From NCBI GenBank assembly GCA_022425325.1, contig JAKMFW010000048.1, forward strand, positions 1-40,545: DNA of 40,545 nucleotides, written 5' to 3'. The stretch is from Acidimicrobiales bacterium (GTDB lineage Bacteria; Actinomycetota; Acidimicrobiia; Acidimicrobiales; Aldehydirespiratoraceae). The translations under genes and the position numbers were made by a program. The notes under the pieces are model-generated. The model searched no databases. It was not told where the DNA came from and saw nothing but the letters and a program-made list of their open reading frames with translations. Shown piece by piece: positions 34,621-40,545 of the stretch (position 1 is the first letter of the stretch; every line of letters begins with the position of its first letter).

Positions 34621-35991
34621 TCAGCCGCCGCCGACCGCTTCGAGGCCGTAGCCAGACGAGCCGTGCTCAGCGACGTCGAGGCCGGTGACCTCTTCCTCTT
34701 CGGAGACTCGCAGGCCCAACGTGGCCTTGAGAGCGCCGAACAGGATGAAGGAGGTGATGCCGACCCAAGCGATCACGATCGCCACCATGACAAACTGCAT
34801 GGCGAGCTGGTCGAAGCCACCGCCGTAGATGAGGCCTGCGTCCTCACGGCCGAGGAACGCATCGTCGTACTTAGCGAAGAGGCCGATCGAGAGCGTGCCC
34901 CAGATGCCGCAGGTGCCGTGCACCGAGATGGCGCCCACCGGATCGTCGATCTTGATCTTGTCGAAGGCAAGGACCGAGAAGACGACGATCACGCCGCCGA
35001 CGAGACCGATGACCAAGGCGAAGACCGGGGTTACCGTGCCCACCGGGGCGGTGATGGACACCAAGCCGGCAAGCGCCCCGTTGCCCGCCATCGCCACGTC
35101 GGCCACACCCGTCTTGATCCAGATGATGGCGGTAGCGCCGATCACGCCAGCCGCTGCGGCGATCAAGGTGTTCATGGCAAGGAACGGCACAAACTCGTCG
35201 GCGGCAAGTTCTGAGCCGGCGTTGAAGCCGAACCAACCGAACCAGAGAATGAAGACACCGATCACGGCGTAACCGACGTTGTGGCCGGGGATTGCCCGGG
35301 GCTTTCCGTCCTCGCCGTACTTGCCGATTCGGGGACCGATCAGGTAGGCACCGACAAGGGCTGCGACACCACCAGTGAGGTGAACGATCGTCGAGCCGGC
35401 GAAGTCCGAGTAGACCGCGTCGCCGATCGACATCTGGGCGATAAGGCCACCACCCCAGGTCCAGTGCACCACGACCGGGTAGATGATGGCGGTCATGACG
35501 GCTGCGAATACGAGGTAGGTCGTGAACTTGGTGCGCTCAGCCATGGCGCCAGAGGCGATCGTCACGGCGGTGGCGGCAAAGACGACCTGGAAGAAGAAGT
35601 TCGTGGCCGGGGTGAGGCCGGCGCCCAGATCAAACAGGACCTCGGGGTCGGCTGACTCCTGGAAGAAGAGATCGCCGAAGCCGCCCAACCAGTCGCTGCC
35701 GCCAGAGCCATAGGCGATCGTGTAACCGACAACGAAGAACATCGTCACGCCAATGGCCATGTCGGCGAGGTTCTTCGCCATGATGTTGGCGAGGTTCTTC
35801 GCCCGGGTGAGGCCTGCTTCGACAAAGGCGAAGCCCGCCTGCATCAGGAAGACCAGCGCGCCGGCGATGACGAGCCAAAGATTGTCCACCACGGCCTGCG
35901 GGGCGGAGTCGAGGTCCTGAGCGGAGACTGGCGACGCCCACAACAGCGTGGTCGCCCCCAACGTCGCGCCCGCAACGGATTTCTTGAGCAT
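34621..35991 (-). CDS. amt: Ammonium transporter (Amt/AmtB)
   Basis: This 456-aa, eleven-helix transporter takes up ammonium. The N-terminus is a cleavable signal peptide (SPVSAQDL). The twin pore histidines are in VVVHWTWGGG and SVHGTCGIWG. GFAFVEAGLTRAKN and FGWFGFNAGSEL are typical. The cytoplasmic tail EEEEVTGLDVAEHGSSGY is the conserved PII (GlnK) contact region. The ATG at 35991 has AAAGGA 7 nt upstream. A longer frame starting at 36021 lacks support. A GlnR-like regulator gene lies immediately upstream on the same strand. No glnK or glnD gene is seen next to it. Confidence 0.96.
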   Translation of the reverse strand: MLKKSVAGATLGATTLLWASPVSAQDLDSAPQAVVDNLWLVIAGALVFLMQAGFAFVEAGLTRAKNLANIMAKNLADMAIGVTMFFVVGYTIAYGSGGSDWLGGFGDLFFQESADPEVLFDLGAGLTPATNFFFQVVFAATAVTIASGAMAERTKFTTYLVFAAVMTAIIYPVVVHWTWGGGLIAQMSIGDAVYSDFAGSTIVHLTGGVAALVGAYLIGPRIGKYGEDGKPRAIPGHNVGYAVIGVFILWFGWFGFNAGSELAADEFVPFLAMNTLIAAAAGVIGATAIIWIKTGVADVAMAGNGALAGLVSITAPVGTVTPVFALVIGLVGGVIVVFSVLAFDKIKIDDPVGAISVHGTCGIWGTLSIGLFAKYDDAFLGREDAGLIYGGGFDQLAMQFVMVAIVIAWVGITSFILFGALKATLGLRVSEEEEVTGLDVAEHGSSGYGLEAVGGG

Positions 35992-36019
35992 TACAGATTC
36001 CTTTCTCGGATTGCCACGC

Positions 36020-36062
36020 AAGCTAAGGACCCGGGTTTTCCGGTCAGTTTTCGGTGTGTTAC
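36020..36062 (-). promoter_or_regulatory. amt promoter with candidate GlnR box
   Basis: The minus strand reads GTAAC (36062–36058), then AAAAC (36051–36047) and AAAAC (36039–36035), 11 and 12 nt apart. This resembles the actinobacterial GlnR pattern gTnAC-n6-GaAAC. A -10 TAGCTT (36025–36020) follows. The boxes fall at about -22 to -49 and replace a -35 element, as expected for an activator. The most upstream box overlaps the end of the regulator gene. Confidence 0.5.
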
Positions 36063-36571
36063 CCGTTTGCCGCGAGTTGCTGACCGGAATCTGACGGTGC
36101 GTCCATCAGGTAGCCGCGGCCGCGCACGGTGCGAATGTGGAGCCCCACCTCGGCCACCCGACGCCGCACGCGAGAGATGTGCACGTCGAGCGCATTTCGC
36201 AGCGGCGCCTCGCCGGGCCAGACCGCTTCCGTCAGGTCTCGCCGCGACACGACCGCGCCGAAGCGCTTCATCAGCGCCTCGACCACGCGTGCCTCGACCG
36301 GCGACAGCGGAACCGCTTCGCCTTGGAACCGCAGCACACCTTCACTGGAGAGCGCAGGACGATGACGGGCCTCGGCTCGACGGGCGAGCGTGTCGACTCG
36401 GATGCGCACATCGGCCTGGTCGGCCGGCAGTCGAACCCAATCTTCCAGTTCGTCGGTCGGCTCCGGCGGGACGACATCGGCATCGACCACGACAAGCCTC
36501 GGCATCCCCTCGGCACGAAGGGATTGCAGTTGCTCTCGAGCAGCGGGCCATCGAACGAGTCGCACGTCCAT
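36059..36571 (-). CDS. Compact winged-helix regulator, GlnR-like
   Basis: This 170-aa OmpR/PhoB-type regulator has a typical C-terminal DNA-binding domain (about 78–156): VPLSPVEARVVEALMKRFGAVVSR, DLTEAVWPG, then NALDVHISRVRRRV and IRTVRGRGYLM. The N-terminal 70 residues look like a shortened receiver (RLVVVDADVV, WVRLPADQADVRIRVDTL) with too few residues for a full CheY fold, so classical phosphorylation is unlikely. GlnR proteins also have atypical receivers but are usually over 220 aa. The ATG at 36571 is 6 nt from TACCTT, so it is leaderless. Its place before amt suggests nitrogen control. That is inference. Confidence 0.8.
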   Translation of the reverse strand: MDVRLVRWPAAREQLQSLRAEGMPRLVVVDADVVPPEPTDELEDWVRLPADQADVRIRVDTLARRAEARHRPALSSEGVLRFQGEAVPLSPVEARVVEALMKRFGAVVSRRDLTEAVWPGEAPLRNALDVHISRVRRRVAEVGLHIRTVRGRGYLMDAPSDSGQQLAANG

Positions 36572-36577
36572 GGGCCG

Positions 36578-36583
36578 AAGGTA
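36578..36583 (-). promoter_or_regulatory. Leaderless -10 box of the winged-helix regulator
   Basis: The minus strand reads TACCTT, 6 nt before the ATG at 36571. Confidence 0.55.
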
Positions 36584-36765
36584 GAACGCGCCGATTTCAT
36601 CAATGTTTCGGCGATGTGAAAGCGAACCCGATCACAACCGGCGAAAGATGAACCCGGCGGAATGCCCAACCAGAACCGGTGAGTTCACGGTGTGCGTCCG
36701 AGGGCCTCACCTCCTCAATCTGAATCCAACTCGTGCCGAGTGCGCGCCGGAAACGTCGACAGGGG

Positions 36766-36771
36766 TAGATT
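36766..36771 (+). promoter_or_regulatory. -10 box of the iron-sulfur reductase gene
   Basis: TAGATT ends 9 nt before the ATG at 36781, predicting a leader of about 2–3 nt. No RBS is visible. Confidence 0.5.
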
Positions 36772-36780
36772 TCGCACGTC

Positions 36781-39057
36781 ATGAGTTCGCGCCTGAAGCC
36801 CCATCACATCGTCCGGATCATCGGTGTCGGTGTCGCCCTGTTCACGTTCGGGTCCTATCTGGCCCCGTTCGTCTTCGAGTTTGACGAGGCGTCCGACGTC
36901 ACCCGCAAGGTGTTCGGCAACGTCCCTGCCGGCGTGAAGCTGGCCTTCTACACCACGATCCCCATGCTGATTGTCTACGGCGGATGGGTCGCCTCGTACC
37001 GGGTGAAGAACTGGGAGCGGGGTCGGCCCGACAACCGTCGCACCACCCTGAAGAACGCCAAGCGACGCGCCGGCGACTTCCGCGCCGGCGTCTACATGCA
37101 GACCCTGCTGCGCGAACCGGGCGCTGGCGTCATGCACGCCATGATCTACTTCGGCTTCCTCATTCTGCTCGGTGTCACCACCGTGCTCGAGGTCAACCAC
37201 CAGTTGCCGACCGACCTCAAGTTCCTGCACGGCAACGTGTATCGGGCCTACGCCTTCATTGGCGACAGTGCCGGCCTGATCTTCACGATCGGCATCGTGT
37301 GGGCGATCATCCGTCGTTACGGCCCGTTCAACTGGCGCCCGTACCGCATCCGCATCAAGAGCAAGCCCGAACACGCCGTCATCCTCGGCACGTTCCTCGC
37401 CATTTCGATCACCGGCTACGGCGCCGAGATGTTCCGCATCGCCCTCGAGGGCATGCCCGACTACGAGCGCTGGAGCTTCATCGGTTACCCGCTCGCCACA
37501 CTGGTCGAGAACAACGCAAGCCTGGCCGGATGGCACCAGTTCTGGTGGATCGCCCACGTCATCAGCTTCATCGCCTTCCTCGTCATCCTCCCGACGACGA
37601 TGCTTCGCCACATGTTCACGTCGCCGCTGAACATGTACCTAAAGGACCGCGATCGCCCGAAGGGCGCGATGAAGCCGATGCCGAACCTCGTCGAGGGCGA
37701 CACTGAGCTCGAAACCTTCGGCGCCAGCGTCATCGAAGACTTCACCTGGAAGCAGTTGCTCGACACCGACGCGTGCACGATGTGCGGTCGCTGCACCTCC
37801 GTGTGCCCGGCCCACGCCACCGGCAAGCCGCTCGATCCGCGCGAGATCGTGCTCAAGACCGGCGAGGTCATGGCCCGCACCGGCGATCCCGCCGTCTCGC
37901 CACCGATCGGTGTCGACAGCGAGATCACCGTGCCCGCCAACTGGATGTTCGATCGCGTCAGCCAGGAAGAGCTCTGGAGCTGCACCTCCTGCAAGGCCTG
38001 CGACGAGATCTGCCCGGTCAACATCGAAATCCTCGACAAGATCCTCGACATGCGTCGCTACCTGACGCTCATGGATTCCGATTTCCCGTCCGAACTCGGC
38101 CAGGCGTACCGGTCGATGGAGAACTCCTCCAACCCGTGGGGCATGTCGCAAGGTGAGCGAGCCGACTGGACGCAAGGTGTGGAGGGCATCGAGATCGTCG
38201 AGGGTGGCGACCCGCTCGAGGCTGAGTACCTCTACTGGGTCGGCTGCGCCGGCTCGTTCGACGACAAGAACAAGAAGGTCACCCAGTCGATGGCGAAGCT
38301 CATGCAGCGCGCCGACGTCGACTTCGCCATCCTCGGCCCGTCCGAGGCCTGCACCGGCGATTCCGCCCGCCGCTCCGGCAACGAGTACCTGTTCCAGATG
38401 CTCGCAACCCAGAACGTCGAGACCCTCAACTCGATGGGCGTGAAGAAGATCGTCACCCAGTGCCCGCACTGCTTCAACACCCTCGCCAACGAGTACCCCC
38501 AGCTCGGCGGCCACTACGAGGTCGTGCACCACTCGCAGTTCCTCGAGTGGCTCGTCGACCAAGGACGCCTCGACCTCACGAGTGCTGAGCTCGACGAGCG
38601 CGTCGTCTACCACGACTCCTGCTACCTCGGCCGCCACAACGACGTCTACATGGCGCCGCGAAAGGTGTTGGGTTCGCTCGGCGGGATCCAGCTTGTCGAG
38701 GCCGAGCGCAACGGCACCAAGGGCATGTGCTGCGGCGCCGGCGGAGCTCGCATGTGGATGGAAGAGGACATCGGCGACAAGGTCAACGACGTCCGGGCCA
38801 AGGAGCTGGTGGAGACCGGTGCCGACCGGGTCGCGGTCGCTTGCCCGTTCTGCTACGTGATGATGGACGACGGCGTGAAGGCTGCCGGCAAGGAAGAGGA
38901 CGAAGTCCGCGTCGCCGACATCGCCATCACGGTGCTCGAGGCCATCGAGACCGGTGAGGCCAAGTCGCAGGCGGCGTCGCTTGCGTCCCAGACCGAGCTC
39001 GCTTCGCTCTCGCTGCAGCGCCCGTCGGACGATGGCGGCGTCACCACCCAGGACTGA
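36781..39057 (+). CDS. etfD: Membrane iron-sulfur ETF:menaquinone oxidoreductase (EtfD-like)
   Basis: This 758-aa protein matches the layout of mycobacterial EtfD (Rv0338c), which passes electrons from electron-transfer flavoprotein in beta-oxidation to menaquinone. Residues 1–290 form a NarI-like membrane domain with about six helices and several histidines. Two ferredoxin-type [4Fe-4S] sites follow, with cysteines 332, 335, 338, 342 and 401, 404, 407, 411. Two heterodisulfide-reductase CCG domains follow (YWVGCAGSFDD to VTQCPHCF, and YHDSCYLGRH to GMCCGAGGARMW and ACPFCY). No etfAB genes are in the window. The flavoprotein at 19625–21754 hints at lipid catabolism, but the link is indirect. 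Confidence 0.9.
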   Translation: MSSRLKPHHIVRIIGVGVALFTFGSYLAPFVFEFDEASDVTRKVFGNVPAGVKLAFYTTIPMLIVYGGWVASYRVKNWERGRPDNRRTTLKNAKRRAGDFRAGVYMQTLLREPGAGVMHAMIYFGFLILLGVTTVLEVNHQLPTDLKFLHGNVYRAYAFIGDSAGLIFTIGIVWAIIRRYGPFNWRPYRIRIKSKPEHAVILGTFLAISITGYGAEMFRIALEGMPDYERWSFIGYPLATLVENNASLAGWHQFWWIAHVISFIAFLVILPTTMLRHMFTSPLNMYLKDRDRPKGAMKPMPNLVEGDTELETFGASVIEDFTWKQLLDTDACTMCGRCTSVCPAHATGKPLDPREIVLKTGEVMARTGDPAVSPPIGVDSEITVPANWMFDRVSQEELWSCTSCKACDEICPVNIEILDKILDMRRYLTLMDSDFPSELGQAYRSMENSSNPWGMSQGERADWTQGVEGIEIVEGGDPLEAEYLYWVGCAGSFDDKNKKVTQSMAKLMQRADVDFAILGPSEACTGDSARRSGNEYLFQMLATQNVETLNSMGVKKIVTQCPHCFNTLANEYPQLGGHYEVVHHSQFLEWLVDQGRLDLTSAELDERVVYHDSCYLGRHNDVYMAPRKVLGSLGGIQLVEAERNGTKGMCCGAGGARMWMEEDIGDKVNDVRAKELVETGADRVAVACPFCYVMMDDGVKAAGKEEDEVRVADIAITVLEAIETGEAKSQAASLASQTELASLSLQRPSDDGGVTTQD

Positions 39058-39070
39058 TCCGCACCGCCGA

Positions 39071-39076
39071 TAACCT
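39071..39076 (+). promoter_or_regulatory. -10 box of pabA/trpG
   Basis: TAACCT ends 8 nt before the GTG at 39085, giving a nearly leaderless mRNA. It lies in the 27-nt gap after the upstream stop. Confidence 0.45.
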
Positions 39077-39084
39077 CAGCGACC

Positions 39085-39669
39085 GTGACGGACTCGCCGA
39101 CCATCCTCGTCATCGACAACTACGACTCGTTCGTCTACATCCTCGTGCAGTACCTCGGGGAGCTCGGCGCGAGTCCGGTGGTGCGACGTCATGATGAGAT
39201 CGACCTCGACGGCATCTGGGCGCTCGACCCCGACGGCATGCTCATCTCTCCTGGTCCCGGCAACCCCGACGACTCGGGCGTGAGTATGGACATCTTGACC
39301 AACCTGACGACCGACACGCCGATCTTCGGCGTGTGCCTCGGTATGCAGTGCATGGGGCAGGCCTTCGGTGGCGAGGTGGTACGAGCGCCACAGGTCATGC
39401 ACGGCAAGACCTCGATGATCCGCCACCGCGATGTCGGCGTGTTCCGCGGTCTCCCGAACCCGGTCGAGGCAACCCGCTATCACTCGCTGATCGTCGAGCG
39501 CGACGCCCTGCCTGACGCACTCGAGATCACCGCAGAGACCGACGACGGCCTGATCATGGGCCTGCGGCACCGCGAGCGCGACATCGAGGGTGTGCAGTTC
39601 CATCCCGAGTCAGTCCTGACCAGCGCCGGGCACGCACTGATCACCAACTTCATCGACCGCTGCCGCTGA
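39085..39669 (+). CDS. pabA: Aminodeoxychorismate/anthranilate synthase glutaminase subunit
   Basis: This 194-aa class I glutamine amidotransferase supplies ammonia for p-aminobenzoate or anthranilate synthesis. The catalytic triad is Cys84 (FGVCLGMQ), His173 and Glu175 (QFHPESVLT). ILVIDNYDSFVY and SPGPGNPDDSG are standard. The PabA and TrpG roles cannot be separated from the sequence. No partner synthase subunit is nearby. In mycobacteria the orthologue (Rv0013) lies convergent to pknB (Rv0014c), as here, which supports orthology. The start is GTG. Confidence 0.93.
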   Translation: MTDSPTILVIDNYDSFVYILVQYLGELGASPVVRRHDEIDLDGIWALDPDGMLISPGPGNPDDSGVSMDILTNLTTDTPIFGVCLGMQCMGQAFGGEVVRAPQVMHGKTSMIRHRDVGVFRGLPNPVEATRYHSLIVERDALPDALEITAETDDGLIMGLRHRERDIEGVQFHPESVLTSAGHALITNFIDRCR

Positions 39670-39690
39670 GACGCCGGTCGAGCGTCGGAA

Positions 39691-40545
39691 TCAGTCGCCG
39701 TCGGCCGTTGTGGTCGGAGGGGGCGTCGTCGTAGTCGTCGTCGTCGTTGTCGTCGTCGTAGTCGTCGTCGTCTCCGGTGCGGCTTGACCGACGGTGATGG
39801 TGACAACCAGACCGATCTCGACCTCTTCGAACGGTGCCGGATCCTGCGCCATCACACGACCATCACTCGGCGAACCGGCAGGCACCTGCTCAAAGATGAC
39901 AGCCGCATCAAGCAACTCATCACGCAGAATCTGGATCGCAGTTTCGGCGAAGAGATCCGTCACCGCCGGCACTGTCACCGTCGGCAGACCCGTCGACACC
40001 ACAATCGAAACCTGCGAACCAACAGCGGCGAGCTGATCCGCAGCAGGCTCCGTACGGATCACCTTGCCCTCTTCAATCTCCTCACTCGCCTCTTCAACCT
40101 GAGAAGGATTGACGATAAAGCCCGCCTCTCGCAGCGCATTCGTCGCCGCGATCACATCAAGACCTTCAACATCGGGCACCGGCATCACTTCCGGACCCGT
40201 CGAAACCGTGATCTCCACCGTGCTGCCAGGGGCAAGCACCGAACCCGGCGACGGACTCTGACTGATAATCGTCCCCGCGTCCTGAGGACTCGCCGCCGTG
40301 ACCTCGGTAACGACGTACTGGAACTCCTGCAACGTCGCCACCGCCTCCTCACGAAGACTGCCGATCACACTCGGAACCGTGTCCGCCGTGCCAGAACTCA
40401 CCCGAAGCGTCACCACCGAATTGGGCTCGACCCGCTCACCCGAAGGCGGAACCTGAGCAAACACCTGGTTCACCGGCACCTCATCGTTGGTCTCAAACTC
40501 AACATCAGGCTGAGCCAACCCAGCCTCAAGCAAAAGCTCACGAGC
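39691..40545 (-). CDS. pknB: PASTA-repeat C-terminus of probable Ser/Thr kinase PknB (partial)
   Basis: The last 284 residues are in the window and the frame stays open at the right edge. About four PASTA units of 65–70 residues can be seen. They end at VTLRVSSG, VEITVSTG, VSIVVSTG and VVTITVG, each with a P-x-V/G turn such as VPSVIGS, VPDVEGL or VPAVTDL. These extracellular domains sense muropeptides or lipid II in PknB. After the last unit comes a run of 16 Thr, then PPPTTTADGD. No kinase domain is in view. The identity rests on the PASTA tandem and the neighbouring pabA. A PASTA penicillin-binding protein is the alternative. Confidence 0.85.
   Translation of the reverse strand, partial: ARELLLEAGLAQPDVEFETNDEVPVNQVFAQVPPSGERVEPNSVVTLRVSSGTADTVPSVIGSLREEAVATLQEFQYVVTEVTAASPQDAGTIISQSPSPGSVLAPGSTVEITVSTGPEVMPVPDVEGLDVIAATNALREAGFIVNPSQVEEASEEIEEGKVIRTEPAADQLAAVGSQVSIVVSTGLPTVTVPAVTDLFAETAIQILRDELLDAAVIFEQVPAGSPSDGRVMAQDPAPFEEVEIGLVVTITVGQAAPETTTTTTTTTTTTTTTTPPPTTTADGD
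39724..39771 (-). repeat. Trinucleotide repeat encoding 16 threonines
   Basis: Sixteen consecutive Thr codons lie in the pknB-like gene: thirteen ACG, two ACT and one ACA. Near-identical triplets make the tract prone to slippage by whole codons. The product is an extracellular Thr-rich tail, possibly O-glycosylated. Confidence 0.9.

Noticed and set aside
39721-39775. CRISPR-like or structural tandem repeat
   Set aside because: The repeats are single Thr codons in frame within the PASTA protein, with no spacers.

Overview
The window is a gene-dense, high-GC chromosomal segment from an actinobacterium. The best guess is the class Acidimicrobiia or a close relative. The reasons are the HspR/HAIR heat-shock control, the ClpS–DUF2017 pair, the ACT-domain malic enzyme, the membrane ETF dehydrogenase of EtfD type, the trpG/pabA–pknB(PASTA) convergent pair, and -10 boxes of form TANNNT placed directly before start codons (leaderless mRNAs). 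I see no CRISPR array, insertion sequence, phage block or rRNA operon. Almost every base is coding, and many genes overlap by 1–8 nt.

Left part (1–8082). A strong inverted repeat and a terminator-like hairpin open the window. A lipoprotein thioredoxin and a CcdA-type thiol transporter follow, then a poly-gamma-glutamate-hydrolase-like enzyme. Next come pdxH (minus strand), a two-gene CrcB fluoride channel (plus strand), and a minus-strand block of serS, a methyltransferase, an ornithine-cyclodeaminase-family protein and a threonine-dehydratase-family protein. A small alpha/beta-barrel-like protein ends this part.

Respiratory block (8098–18345). A minus-strand operon of eight tightly packed genes runs from 16236 to 8098. 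Its distal five genes make a caa3-type cytochrome c oxidase: CtaC with fused cytochrome c, CtaD, CtaE, CtaF and the assembly factor CtaG. Its first three genes are unusual: a full-length subunit I paralogue that has lost all six haem/copper histidines, a degenerate subunit III paralogue, and an unrecognised seven-helix membrane protein with a His/Asp/Glu-rich tail. This cofactor-free 'shadow oxidase' module is the most interesting thing here. Haem O synthase (ctaB) and haem A synthase (ctaA) lie just upstream, divergently transcribed.

Middle (18342–26553). ctaA continues into clpS and a DUF2017 gene. Three tRNA genes (Glu, Asp, Phe) and a terminator follow. Then come an Old-Yellow-Enzyme/2,4-dienoyl-CoA-reductase-type flavoprotein, malic enzyme, a small conserved protein, and purB and purA.

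Stress and nitrogen block (26656–36571, all minus). clpB and the dnaK–grpE–dnaJ–hspR operon each have a HAIR-type operator, and a glycosyltransferase gene sits between them. Upstream of dnaK is an ammonium transporter. It is preceded by a compact winged-helix regulator resembling GlnR and by a matching candidate GlnR box.

Right end (36781–40545). The membrane iron-sulfur ETF:menaquinone oxidoreductase and a PabA/TrpG amidotransferase are on the plus strand. The C-terminal PASTA repeats of a probable PknB kinase run off the window edge on the minus strand.
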